This document shows, piece after piece, positions 1-8,541 of a stretch of 64,000 bases of DNA. Position 1 is the first letter of the stretch; each line of letters starts with the position of its first letter. A program made the position numbers and the translations under genes. Under the pieces are notes generated by a model. The model was not told where the DNA came from, did no database searches, and saw only the letters and a list, made by a program, of their open reading frames with translations. The stretch lies in NCBI RefSeq assembly GCF_009707465.1, contig NZ_CP046120.1:558001-622000 (forward strand), written 5' to 3'. The stretch comes from Novosphingobium sp. Gsoil 351. Its GTDB lineage: Bacteria; Pseudomonadota; Alphaproteobacteria; Sphingomonadales; Sphingomonadaceae.

Positions 1-768
1 CCCGTGGGCGAACATCCGCTCCAGCTCTACTCGATGGGCACTCCCAACGGGGTCAAGGTGACAATCCTACTCGAGGAACTGCTCGCTGCCGGGCATTCCG
101 GGGCGGAGTATGACGCCTGGCTGATCCGGATCGGCGAAGGCGAGCAATTCGGCAGCGGGTTTGTCGCGTTGAACCCCAACTCCAAGATACCCACGATGGC
201 CGACCACTCGCTCGACCCGCCGGTGCGGCTGTTCGAAAGCGGATCAATCCTCGTCTACCTCGCCGAGAAGTTCGGGGCGTTCCTCCCCACCGAAACCCGC
301 GCCCGCGCCGAGACGTTCAACTGGCTGATGTGGCAGATGGGCGCCGCGCCCTATCTGGGCGGCGGGTTCGGCCACTTCTACGCCTATGCCCCGATCAAGA
401 TCCAATATGCGATCGACCGCTTCGCGATGGAAGTGAAACGCCAGCTTCACGTCCTCGACACCCATCTGGCGACGCACGAGTACATGGTCGGCAGCGAGTA
501 CACGATCGCGGATATGGCGATCTGGCCGTGGTACGGCGCGGTGATGAAAGAAGCTTACGGCGGCCAGGAATTTCTGGGCGTCGACGAATACGCCAATGTG
601 CTCCGCTGGGTTGACCAAATCGGCGCGCGCGCGGCGGTCAAGCGCGGGCGGATGGTCAACCGGACGTTTGGAAGGCCCGAGACGCAATTGCGCGAAAGGC
701 ACTCAGCGAAGGATTTCGACGTGAACCGAGAGGATTTGGTCGAGGAGCGCGGCGGCGTTAGAGTCTGA
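1..768 (+). CDS. yghU: YghU-like glutathione S-transferase family protein (5' end outside window)
   Basis: Glutathione-dependent disulfide-bond oxidoreductase of the Nu-class GST family (YghU/YfcG type), a cytosolic enzyme that reduces small disulfides and peroxides with glutathione. The reading frame is open to base 1 and begins P-V-G-E-H-P-L-Q-L-Y, which aligns with an internal stretch of E. coli YghU about 40 residues from its start, so the true N-terminus lies upstream of the window; the GTG at base 4 is probably internal. The thioredoxin-like domain has TPNG followed by EYDAWLIRIGEGEQF, then NPNSKIP and ESGSILVYLAEKFG. The helical C-terminal domain has EYTIADMAIWPW. Length from base 1 is 255 residues against roughly 290 in the family, consistent with N-terminal truncation by the window edge only. 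Family assignment is firm; the physiological substrate is unknown. Confidence 0.93.
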   Translation, partial: PVGEHPLQLYSMGTPNGVKVTILLEELLAAGHSGAEYDAWLIRIGEGEQFGSGFVALNPNSKIPTMADHSLDPPVRLFESGSILVYLAEKFGAFLPTETRARAETFNWLMWQMGAAPYLGGGFGHFYAYAPIKIQYAIDRFAMEVKRQLHVLDTHLATHEYMVGSEYTIADMAIWPWYGAVMKEAYGGQEFLGVDEYANVLRWVDQIGARAAVKRGRMVNRTFGRPETQLRERHSAKDFDVNREDLVEERGGVRV

Positions 769-1277
769 CACGACGGCTGCAGTGGGGACCAATCCCGGCC
801 CGGAGCGGCGACCCGATTTCGCTCCGGGATGGTAACCCAGTGGCTGCACACGCGAGCCGTCTAGTCGACGGGCTCGGAACGGAACTTGTTCCACAACAGG
901 CCAGCCTGGTCCTCGGGCTTTTGCCCATCGTCCCGCCTCCCCCGCGATTCCGCGGATGGAATTGGCTGTGTGCGCTGCCCCTGGGCCGGGAACTTTGGTT
1001 TCCTCGGCACGGGCGGTCTCCTGAACGATCCGTGCGAGCGGAATAGCGGCAAAGTCGTTCGCCCGGTATTGCCGGACCCGGTCAACGCCATCTTGCGCGG
1101 CGTGCTTAAGATAGCCTTCATCGCGTTATATCAACGTATTCGCGCTGGGCGCGAAGACCTGATCGACCGCCGCTCGGCTTTAGGCGAACAGGCCTGATTG
1201 ACATTCCCTGCCGGGTCCATAACCCGGTGCCGGGGTAAGCGCCGCTCGACGGCGCTCCGCCGGGAGAGACTTCGCGT
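769..1277. other. 509-bp intergenic stretch, no convincing gene
   Basis: Between the GST and the PQQ dehydrogenase I see no well-supported gene. A 9-bp stem (799-807 with 820-828, CCCGGAGCG/CGCTCCGGG) follows the GST and may be a weak terminator without a T-run. Two overlapping small frames exist: minus 861-1121 (86 codons, basic, ending FRSEPVD) and plus 886-1197 (103 codons). Neither has a Shine-Dalgarno sequence at its start and neither resembles a family I know. The last 100 bases should carry the promoter and leader of the dehydrogenase, including a GGGAGAG purine stretch ahead of its ATG. Confidence 0.5.
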
Positions 1278-3390
1278 ATGCGCATCACCAAATTCGCACT
1301 GGCGGCGCTGCTGCCCCTCGCCGCCTGCAACCTCAACGGCACGGGCGAAAAGGCCGCCTCCGCCCCCGCCACATCTGGCGTCACCGACGCGCTGCTCGCA
1401 TCCGCCCCCGAAGGCGAGTGGCTGTCGTATGGCCGTGACACCAACGAGCAGCGCTTCGCCACCCTGACCCAGGTCAACGACGCAACGGTCAAGGACCTCG
1501 GCCTCGCCTGGTCGGCCGATCTCGACACCGCGCGCGGGCAGGAAGCGACCCCCCTGATGCACGGTGGGGTACTCTACACCACCACCGCGTGGAGCATGGT
1601 CAAGGCCTACGACGCCGCCACCGGGAAGCTGCTGTGGTCCTACGATCCCAAGGTACCGCGCGAAACCTTGGTTCGCGTCTGCTGCGACGCGGTCAACCGA
1701 GGGGCCGCGCTCTATGGCGACAAGCTGTTCGTTGCCGCGCTCGACGGGCGCCTGATCGCGCTCGACGCCAAGACCGGCAAGCAAATCTGGGAGAAGGCCG
1801 TCGTCCCCGATCAGACGAGCTACGCGATCACCGGCGCGCCGCGGATCGCCAAGGGCAAAGTGATCATTGGCAACGCCGGCTCTGAATACCGTGCTCGCGG
1901 CAGCATCGCCGCGTTCGATCCCGAGACCGGGGCCGAGCTATGGCGCTTCCACACCGTCCCCGGCAACCCGGCCAAGGGCTTCGAGGACAAGGCGATGGAA
2001 GCTGCGGCCAAGACGTGGACCGGTAACTGGTGGGAGCTGGGTGGCGGCGGCACGGTGTGGGATTCTGATCACCTACGATCCGACGACCAACCTCATTCTG
2101 TTCGGCACCGGCAACGCCGAGCCGTGGAACCCAGCCCCCATGGGTCGCAGCGGCGATAACCTCTACACTTCGTCGGTGGTTGCGGTGAATGCCGATACCG
2201 GTGCCTACGCCTGGCACTTCCAGGAAACCCCGGAGGACCGCTGGGACTTTGACAGCAATGCCCAGATCACGATCGCCGACCTGACGATCGCCGGCAAGGC
2301 CCGTCACGTCGCGCTGCATGCGCCCAAGAACGGCTATTTCTACGTCCTTGACGCGAAGACCGGGCAGTTCATCTCGGCCGGATCGGTCATGCCGCAGAAT
2401 TGGACCACCGGGATCGATCCGGTCACCGGACGTCCCCAAATCGCACCCGAGGCGCGCTACGAGAAAACCGGCAAGACCTTCGTGTCGATGCCCAGCGCGA
2501 TGGGGGCGCACAGCTGGCATCCGATGAGCTTCAGCCCGAAGACGGGCCTGGTCTACATCCCGACCAACGTCGTCGGCGCGGCCTATCTCGCCGACCCGAC
2601 TTGGAAACCCTCGGCGATCGGCTTTCAGGTAGGCCTGGCGAGCGGCAAGACCGCGCTTCCCGCCGACAAGGCCATACGCGCCGGGGCGGCGGCGGCGACC
2701 ACCGGCGCACTCGTCGCATGGGACCCGGTCGCGCACAAGGCGCGCTGGACGGTGCCCTACAAGGGGCCGTGGAACGGGGGTACGCTGGCGACCGCGGGCA
2801 ACCTGGTATTCCAGGGCAGCGCGGCGGGCGAATTCGCCGCTTACAGCGCCGACAAGGGCCAGAAGCTGTGGTCGTTTCCCGCGCAGACCGGGATCATCGC
2901 CGCGCCGATGACCTATGCGATCAAGGGGGAGCAGTACGTGGCGATCCTCGTGGGCTGGGGCGGGGTTTACGATCTCGCCGCGGGCGCGGTCGCCAACAAG
3001 TCGGGTTCGGTCCAGAACGTCAGCCGCCTGCTGGTGTTCAAGCTGGGCGCCAAGGGCAAGCTGCCGCCGCCCAAGCCCAGCGCACAGCTGGTGCTCGATC
3101 CCCCGGCATTCAACGGCACGCCGCAGCAAGTGACGTCCGGCGGCGACCTGTTCGGACGCTATTGTTCGGTCTGTCATGGTGACGCTGCGGTGGCCGGGGG
3201 GCTTGTCCCCGACTTGCGCCATTCGGGCGCGATCGGCTCGGCCGAGGCGATCAAGGCGGTGGTGATCGACGGCGCGCTCAAGCACAACGGCATGGTCTCG
3301 TTCAGCGCGGCGCTGAAGACCGAAGACGTCGAGTCGATCCGCCAATACCTGATCAAGCGCGCCAACGAGGACAAGGCGCTGGGAGGCTGA
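1278..3390 (+). CDS. Quinohaemoprotein (PQQ-dependent) alcohol dehydrogenase, lipoprotein; frameshifted at 2066
   Basis: Periplasmic PQQ-dependent alcohol dehydrogenase of the type II quinohaemoprotein class: an eight-bladed propeller followed by a C-terminal cytochrome c domain that accepts electrons from reduced PQQ. Visible features are the adjacent cysteines C135-C136 (VRVCCDAVNRG) that form the ring disulfide under PQQ, WGGGT-like and tryptophan-docking repeats such as GKLLWSYDP and GAELWRFHT, and a haem motif CSVCH encoded at 3163-3177. The N-terminus MRITKFALAALLPLAAC is a lipoprotein signal with lipobox LAAC, which is unusual for this class. The frame breaks at 2066: GATTCTGATC should read GATTCGATC, after which the second frame continues ITYDPTTNLILFGTGN. 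Deleting one T restores a protein of about 703 residues. With a start at 1278 preceded by GGGAGAG this is otherwise intact. Confidence 0.88.
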
Positions 3391-3441
3391 CGACGATCGG
3401 TCTGCCGCTCATGAGCGGGCTTAGGCCAGGTAAGCGATAAC

Positions 3442-4191
3442 ATGTGCGTCGCCGCGCTCGCCTGGCACGCGCACCCGCGCTGGCGGCTGGTCGCGATCGG
3501 CAACCGCGACGAGTATCATGCGCGCCCCGCGGCTGCGCTGGCGCGATGGGACGCCAGCAGCGGCATCGTCGCCGGACGCGATATGACCGGCGGCGGAACC
3601 TGGCTGGGCGTAAGCGAAGCAGCCCGGTTCGCCCTCATCACCAATCGCCGCGGCTTCGGCGATCCGAATCCGGCACGGCGTTCGCGCGGCGAACTGGTCA
3701 GCGCGATGCTCGCCGGCGCGGCGCCACCGGCGGACCTCGACGCCTACAATCCGTTCAGCCTGTTGGCGATCGGCGCGGGCAAGCTGGAATTTCTGACCAA
3801 CCGCCCCGAAGCTCTGCGCACGACGCTAGGCCATGGCGTCTATGGCCTCAGCAACGGCGCGCTCGACGAACCGTGGCCCAAGACTCTGGCGCTCAAAGCT
3901 GCGCTGACCGACTGGCTGAGCGCGAATTCCTCCGACCCCGCCGCCTTGTATGCAATCCTCGCCAGCGAAAACCGGCCAGCGATCGGCCTGCCGCCTCGCG
4001 AACCTTCGGACATAGCGGTCGAACCCGCCGACACCCCGCCGTTCATCCGCAGCACGCTTTACGGCACCCGCTGCTCGACCGTCGTCGCCGTGGACAACCA
4101 CGGCGCGGGCCGCATCGTCGAACGCGGCTTCGATGCCGCCGGGCGTCCGGTTGGGGATACCGCGCTGGACTTCCGCTGGCCCGCCGCTTAG
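3442..4191 (+). CDS. NRDE family protein (TANGO2-like)
   Basis: A 249-residue protein of the NRDE/TANGO2 family (PF05742). The defining N-terminal Asn-Arg-Asp-Glu motif is seen as AIGNRDEYHARPA at residues 19-31, after the typical Met-Cys start (MCVAALAWHAHPRW). Further conserved blocks are GGTWLGV and ALITNRRG near residues 52-70, and YGLSNGALDEPWPK near 133. The family adopts an N-terminal nucleophile-like fold with Cys2 exposed, and is linked to haem and lipid homeostasis in eukaryotes; the bacterial role is unsettled. The predicted start at 3442 lacks a strong Shine-Dalgarno sequence but is fixed by the conserved MC. It sits 34 bp ahead of purB on the same strand, so the two may be co-transcribed. 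Confidence 0.9.
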   Translation: MCVAALAWHAHPRWRLVAIGNRDEYHARPAAALARWDASSGIVAGRDMTGGGTWLGVSEAARFALITNRRGFGDPNPARRSRGELVSAMLAGAAPPADLDAYNPFSLLAIGAGKLEFLTNRPEALRTTLGHGVYGLSNGALDEPWPKTLALKAALTDWLSANSSDPAALYAILASENRPAIGLPPREPSDIAVEPADTPPFIRSTLYGTRCSTVVAVDNHGAGRIVERGFDAAGRPVGDTALDFRWPAA

Positions 4192-4225
4192 CGGCACCCG
4201 CGTCCCCAGCTTCCCGGAGTTTCCG

Positions 4226-5539
4226 ATGATCCCCCGCTACGCCCGCCCCGCGATGACCGCGATCTGGGAGCCCGAGGCGCGCTATGGCGTGTGGTTCGAA
4301 ATCGAAGCCCACGCAACCGACAAGCTGGGCGATCTCGGCGTGGTGCCGGCGTCCGCGGGCAAGGCGCTGTGGGACTGGTGGGCAACGAACCCAAAGATCG
4401 ACGTCGCCGCGATCGATGCGCTCGAAGCTGTGGTCAAGCACGACGTCATCGCGTTTCTCACCTGGGTCGCCGACCAAGTGGGCGACGAGGCCCGCTTCAT
4501 GCACCAGGGCATGACCAGCTCGGACGTGCTCGACACCACGCTTGCGGTGCAGTTATGCCGCGCCAGCGACATCTTGCTCGCAGATCTCGACGCGCTGCTC
4601 GCCGCGCTCAAGCGCCGCGCGGTCGAGCACAAGCACACGCCCACGATCGGCCGCAGCCACGGCATCCACGCCGAACCGACCACGTTCGGACTCAAGCTCG
4701 CCCAGGCCTATGCCGAGTTTGCCCGCTGCAAGACGCGGCTGATCGCGGCGCGCGCGGAGATCGCGACGTGCGCGATCTCGGGCGCGGTGGGCACGTTCGC
4801 CAACGTCGATCCGGTGGTCGAAGAATACGTCGCCGACAAGCTAGGCCTCGTCCCCGAGCCGATCAGCACCCAGGTCATCCCGCGCGATCGTCACGCGATG
4901 TTCTTCGCCACCTTGGGGGTGATTGCCGGATCGGTCGAGCGGCTGGCGACCGAAATCCGCCACCTTCAGCGCACCGAAGTGCTCGAGGCCGAGGAGTATT
5001 TCTCGCCAGGGCAAAAGGGCAGCTCGGCGATGCCGCACAAGCGCAACCCGATCCTCACCGAAAACCTGACCGGTCTCGCCCGGATGGTCCGCTCGGCGGT
5101 GGTCCCCGCGCTCGAAAACGTCGCCTTGTGGCACGAGCGCGACATCAGCCACTCGTCGGTCGAACGCTATATCGCGCCCGACGCGACGATCACGCTCGAC
5201 TTCGCGCTGGCCCGGTTGACCGGGGTGATCGACAAGCTGCTGATCTACCCCGAGCGGATGCGCAAGAACCTCGACCGCATGGGCGGGCTGGTCCATTCGC
5301 AGCGGGTGCTGCTGGCGCTGACCCAGGCCGGGTTGAGCCGCGAGGATTCGTACCGCATCGTCCAGCGCAGCGCTATGCAGGTCTGGGAAAGCGACGGGGC
5401 CAAATCGCTGCTTGAGCTGCTCCGCGCCGATCCGGAGGTGACCGCGCGGGTGCCGAGCGAGGTGCTCGAGGCCAGCTTCGGGCTGGATTACCATTTCGCC
5501 CAGGTGGATCGCATTTTCGAACGGGTGTTTGGAGCGTAA
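4226..5539 (+). CDS. purB: Adenylosuccinate lyase
   Basis: Adenylosuccinate lyase of de novo purine synthesis and the AMP branch. It splits SAICAR to AICAR and adenylosuccinate to AMP, releasing fumarate; a cytosolic homotetramer of the fumarase/aspartase superfamily. The 437-residue protein shows the superfamily blocks in order: HQGMTSSDVLDT, GRSHGIHAEPTTFGLK with the catalytic histidine, and the mobile loop GQKGSSAMPHKRNPI. The long upstream frame is discarded; the start is the ATG at 4226, seven bases after GGAG, giving MIPRYARPAMTAIWEPEARY, the usual N-terminus. A copy of the palindromic repeat family seen at the trp cassette lies directly after the stop. Confidence 0.97.
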   Translation: MIPRYARPAMTAIWEPEARYGVWFEIEAHATDKLGDLGVVPASAGKALWDWWATNPKIDVAAIDALEAVVKHDVIAFLTWVADQVGDEARFMHQGMTSSDVLDTTLAVQLCRASDILLADLDALLAALKRRAVEHKHTPTIGRSHGIHAEPTTFGLKLAQAYAEFARCKTRLIAARAEIATCAISGAVGTFANVDPVVEEYVADKLGLVPEPISTQVIPRDRHAMFFATLGVIAGSVERLATEIRHLQRTEVLEAEEYFSPGQKGSSAMPHKRNPILTENLTGLARMVRSAVVPALENVALWHERDISHSSVERYIAPDATITLDFALARLTGVIDKLLIYPERMRKNLDRMGGLVHSQRVLLALTQAGLSREDSYRIVQRSAMQVWESDGAKSLLELLRADPEVTARVPSEVLEASFGLDYHFAQVDRIFERVFGA

Positions 5540-5540
5540 C

Positions 5541-5578
5541 CCCCTCTCCCAACCCTCTCCCCTGAAGGAGAGAGGACT
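5541..5578. repeat. Solo copy of the trp-cassette palindromic repeat
   Basis: This 38-base segment begins one base after the purB stop and nearly matches the right-hand end of the DUF559 cassette at 10157-10195: the same C-rich tail followed by a hairpin head, with a few substitutions in the 3' arm of the head (GGAGAGAGGACT in place of GGGGAGAGGGCT). It lies between purB and the lapA promoter region and could act as a terminator. No endonuclease gene is attached. Confidence 0.8.
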
Positions 5579-5653
5579 AGTCAGCCCCACCCTTCCCTTC
5601 CCCGCCAATCCGACCTATCGTTTTCGCAAGGGTCACAAGGGGCGAACCACTCG

Positions 5654-5947
5654 ATGGGAATACTGCGAACCATCTTCTGGGTGCTGCTGGCGGTAGTGCT
5701 CGTGCTGTTCGCGATCAACAACTGGCAGCCGGTCGAAGTGCGCATCTGGAATTCGCTGGTGCTCGAAACCAAGCTGCCCGCGCTGGTGATCGGCGCGTTC
5801 CTGCTGGGGCTGGTGCCGATGTGGGCGCTCCACCGCACGCAGCGCTGGCGAATGCGGCGGCGGATCGCGGGGCTGGAAGCGACGATCGCCCGGCCCAACA
5901 CCGTTGCCGAAATTCCCGCGACCACCACGCCTTCGCCGCCCGCATGA
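5654..5947 (+). CDS. LapA-domain (DUF1049) inner-membrane protein
   Basis: A 97-residue membrane protein of the lipopolysaccharide assembly protein A domain family (PF06305, formerly DUF1049). Two membrane segments are visible: residues about 5-22 (TIFWVLLAVVLVLFAINN) and about 42-60 (LVIGAFLLGLVPMWALHRT), separated by the conserved short loop with NWQPVEVRIWNS. A basic cytoplasmic tail RRRIAGLEATIARP follows. In E. coli LapA partners with LapB to control LpxC turnover; here it lacks an adjacent lapB, so that role is only inferred. The stop overlaps the pyrF start as ATGA, indicating translational coupling. Confidence 0.85.
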   Translation: MGILRTIFWVLLAVVLVLFAINNWQPVEVRIWNSLVLETKLPALVIGAFLLGLVPMWALHRTQRWRMRRRIAGLEATIARPNTVAEIPATTTPSPPA

Positions 5948-6618
5948 CCAATCCGGTCTACCTCGCGCTCGACGTCCCACAGCTCGATCCGGCCCTGGAA
6001 TTGGCGAAAAAGGTCCATTCGCATATCGGAGGGATCAAGTTGGGGCTCGAGTTCTTCTGCGCGCATGGCCATCACGGCGTGCATGAGATCGCCAAGCTGG
6101 GCCTGCCGATCTTCCTCGATCTCAAGCTCCACGACATTCCCAACACCGTCGCCGCGGCGATGCAGGCAATCCACGTGCTCGAACCTGCGATCGTCACCGT
6201 TCACGGCAGCGGCGGGCGGGCGATGATGGAAGACGCCAAGGCCGCGGCGGGCGAGCATTGCAAGGTCGTCGCGGTAACCATGCTGACCAGCCTCGACGAG
6301 CGGGACCTCGCACTGACGGGTGTGGCGGGTGGCCCCCACGATCAGGTCCTGCGCATCGCCGATCTGGCGCGCACCGCCGGGCTCGATGGGGTCGTCTGCT
6401 CGGGCCGCGAGGTTGCCGCTGTCCATGCGGCATGGAAGGACGGCCTGGTCGTCGTCCCCGGACTGCGCCCGGCGGGCACCAGCCTGGGCGACCAGAAACG
6501 CGCGGTCACCCCGAAGGCCGCGCGCGATGCGGGCGCCGGCGTGCTGGTGATCGGCCGCCCGATCAGCCGCGCCGAGGACCCGGTGGCGGCCGCGCGAGCG
6601 ATCGGGGCGACGCTCTAG
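5944..6618 (+). CDS. pyrF: Orotidine-5'-phosphate decarboxylase
   Basis: OMP decarboxylase, last step of UMP synthesis. The 224-residue TIM barrel shows VYLALDVPQ at the N-terminus, the catalytic block FLDLKLHDIPNTV (Asp-Lys-x-x-Asp), TVHGSGG, VTMLTSL, VCSGREV, VVPGLRPAG and the phosphate-binding VIGRPISRAEDP near the C-terminus. The start is the ATG at 5944, which overlaps the lapA stop by four bases; longer upstream in-frame starts would run through lapA and are not plausible. Cytosolic dimer, co-transcribed with lapA. Confidence 0.97.
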   Translation: MTNPVYLALDVPQLDPALELAKKVHSHIGGIKLGLEFFCAHGHHGVHEIAKLGLPIFLDLKLHDIPNTVAAAMQAIHVLEPAIVTVHGSGGRAMMEDAKAAAGEHCKVVAVTMLTSLDERDLALTGVAGGPHDQVLRIADLARTAGLDGVVCSGREVAAVHAAWKDGLVVVPGLRPAGTSLGDQKRAVTPKAARDAGAGVLVIGRPISRAEDPVAAARAIGATL

Positions 6619-6680
6619 TTCAGGCGCGCGCAAGGCTCGCCAGGTCACACCGCAAGCGACCAACCGAGAGGCAACCACCG

Positions 6681-7475
6681 ATGAAGCGTTTTGCGCCAGC
6701 CTTGTTGAGCGTGCTCCTCTGCGCCGCCGCGCTGCCCTCCGGCGCGCTCGCGCAGCCCCCCCCGCCGCTGACGATCGCGCCGGGCAACACCCTGCTGACG
6801 GTCAGCGCCGAGGGTCGTTCGCTCCGCCAGCCGGACTTGGCGGTGTTCAATTCGGGCGTGACCACCCAGGGCAAGACCGCGGGCGAAGCACTGGGCGAGA
6901 ACTCGCGCGCGATGACCCGGGTGATCGCCGCCTTGAAGGCCGCCGGGATCGCCGAGCGCGACATCCAGACCAGCAATCTGTCGGTCAACCCGATCTATTC
7001 GGACCCCAACCGCGATGCGATGATGGCGGCGCGGGTCAACGGCACGCAGTACATCCCGCCGCCGCCGGAACAGCAGTTGCAGAAGATCGTCGGCTATACC
7101 GTCAGCAACAACGTTTCGGTCCGCCAACGCCGGCTGGGCGATTACGGCAAGGTGATCGACACGCTGGTCGCGGCGGGCGCCAACCAGGTCAACGGGCCAA
7201 GCTTCCAGATGGACGACGCCGACCCGGCGACCGACGAAGCCCGCATCGCGGCAATGAAGAAAGCACGCGAGCGGGCCGAACTTTACGCCCGCGCGGCAGG
7301 GCTGCGCGTTGTGCGGGTTCTTTCGATCAGCGAGAGCGGGGGGTACTATGGCCCGCCGCAGGTGATGTTCGCTCGCGGTGAAGCGGCGATGGCGCCTCCC
7401 CCGCCCGCACCGATCCAGCCGGGCGAGCTTCAGCTCAACGCCAACGTCACCGTGATGTACGAACTGGCGCCGTAG
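6681..7475 (+). CDS. SIMPL domain (DUF541) secreted protein
   Basis: A 264-residue exported protein with a clear Sec signal peptide, MKRFAPALLSVLLCAAALPS then GALAQ, followed by a SIMPL/DUF541 domain (PF04402, BP26/Omp28 type). Typical features are the early LLTVSAEGRS strand, the PDLAVFNSGVTTQGKTA block, YTVSNNVSVRQRRLGDYGKVIDTLVAAGANQ, and the later EARIAAMKKARERAELYARAAGLR helix. A proline-rich segment PPPPAPIQPGE precedes the last strand. The family forms periplasmic or outer-membrane-associated rings in Brucella BP26; function is poorly known. It stands 62 bp after pyrF on the same strand. Start chosen at 6681 because it begins the signal peptide. Confidence 0.9.
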   Translation: MKRFAPALLSVLLCAAALPSGALAQPPPPLTIAPGNTLLTVSAEGRSLRQPDLAVFNSGVTTQGKTAGEALGENSRAMTRVIAALKAAGIAERDIQTSNLSVNPIYSDPNRDAMMAARVNGTQYIPPPPEQQLQKIVGYTVSNNVSVRQRRLGDYGKVIDTLVAAGANQVNGPSFQMDDADPATDEARIAAMKKARERAELYARAAGLRVVRVLSISESGGYYGPPQVMFARGEAAMAPPPPAPIQPGELQLNANVTVMYELAP

Positions 7476-7482
7476 GCGCGGG

Positions 7483-7782
7483 TCAGGTCTCGTCGTTGCT
7501 GGGCGCGGCGCCGTCGTCGCTCGGCGCGCTGGCATCGCCCCCGCTGTCTTCCTGCGCCGCCTTTTCTTCTTCCATCTTCTCGCGCACCGCGTCGGCGAGC
7601 TCGGGGTCCAGCTCGTTACCCTGTGCATCGAGCACGGGCATCGGCTTCTCGGCGGCCTGCTCAGCCTGGGCGGGCGTCTCCGCGCGTATGGCCTTCTCGT
7701 CGGCGTCCGCCTGTGGCGAGGGCGAGCAGGCAGAGAGCAAGGCGGTGGCCGCGAAACCGGCCAGGGCAACAACCGTACGCAT
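7483..7782 (-). CDS. Small acidic lipoprotein, unknown function
   Basis: A 99-residue lipoprotein. The start is the ATG at 7782, preceded by GGAGGA; the frame upstream of it is discarded. The signal MRTVVALAGFAATALLSAC ends in lipobox LSAC. The mature part is short, strongly acidic and low-complexity, rich in Ala, Glu, Asp, Gln and Ser, with a KMEEEKAAQEDSGGD stretch that could be helical, and has no domain I recognise. It is convergent with the SIMPL gene (7 bp between stops) and divergent from trpF. Probably anchored to the inner face of the outer membrane (no Asp at +2; Ser follows Cys). Confidence 0.75.
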   Translation of the reverse strand: MRTVVALAGFAATALLSACSPSPQADADEKAIRAETPAQAEQAAEKPMPVLDAQGNELDPELADAVREKMEEEKAAQEDSGGDASAPSDDGAAPSNDET

Positions 7783-7889
7783 CGGACCATTCCTCCAGGA
7801 TCGACGTCGCGCAGGTCTTAGCGCCGATTTGCTAAGCAATTCTTGTCCTGCGCTGTTCATCGCCGCGCGAAACGCCTAGTCCGCCGCCA

Positions 7890-8533
7890 ATGTCGAGCCC
7901 CGCTGTCAAGATTTGCGGCATTGCCGCCCCCAACGCGCTGGTGGCGGCAATCCGCGCGCGCGCCGATTACATCGGGCTGATGTTCTACCTGCCCAGCCCG
8001 CGCAACGTTTCTCCTGCGCAGGCCGCCGAACTTGCCGACCGCGCCGCGGGACGCATCGCCAAGGTCGGGGTGTTCGTCGATGCCGACGACAGCTCGATCT
8101 CCGCAGCGGCCGTTGCCGGCAAGCTGCAGGCGCTGCAACTCCACGGCTCCGAAACCCCGCAGCGCGCCGCTGAACTGCGCGCCGCCTTCGGCCTGCCGGT
8201 GTGGAAGGTGCTGGCGGTGTCCTCCGCCGCCGACATCGCCCGCGCCGATGCCTATGCCGGGGCCGCCGACATGATCCTGTTCGACGCCAAGACTCCCCCA
8301 AGGGTGCGCTGCCCGGCGGGATGGGGCTGGTGTTCGACTGGTCGCTGCTCTCGGCCTACCGCGGTGCGCTGCCGTGGGGGCTGGCGGGCGGGCTGACTCC
8401 TGCGAACGTCGCCGAGGCGCTTCGCATCACCCATGCGCCGCTGGTCGATACTTCGTCGGGCGTGGAAAGCGCCCCGGGGGTCAAGGACGTGGACAAGATC
8501 GCGGCCTTCTGCAAAGCGGCCCGAGAATCGTGA
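7890..8533 (+). CDS. trpF: Phosphoribosylanthranilate isomerase; frameshifted at 8295-8299
   Basis: TrpF catalyses the Amadori rearrangement of phosphoribosylanthranilate to CdRP, the third step of tryptophan synthesis. The TIM-barrel motifs are present: VKICGI at residues 5-10, [32 protein letters not shown] and, in the second frame, [12 protein letters not shown] and [14 protein letters not shown]. The frame is interrupted within a run of five C at 8295-8299: FDAKTPP continues only if one C is added ([20 protein letters not shown]). Corrected length is about 214 residues, normal for the family. The gene heads the trpF-trpB-trpA-accD-folC cluster and diverges from the lipoprotein gene. The frameshift most likely reflects a sequence error, since the rest is fully conserved. 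Confidence 0.92.
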
Positions 8534-8541
8534 AAGCACCC

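Noticed and set aside
861..1121. 86-codon minus-strand frame ending FRSEPVD
   Set aside because: No Shine-Dalgarno, no known family, mixed codon bias; kept only as a remark in the intergenic entry.
886..1197. 103-codon plus-strand frame in the same gap
   Set aside because: Overlaps the other candidate on the opposite strand, no ribosome-binding site, no family.
1864..3345. 493-codon minus-strand frame across the PQQ dehydrogenase
   Set aside because: Antisense mirror of conserved propeller sequence; no motif.
3404..3419. Palindrome CCGCTCATGAGCGG after the PQQ dehydrogenase
   Set aside because: Short stem, no T-run; too weak to call a terminator.
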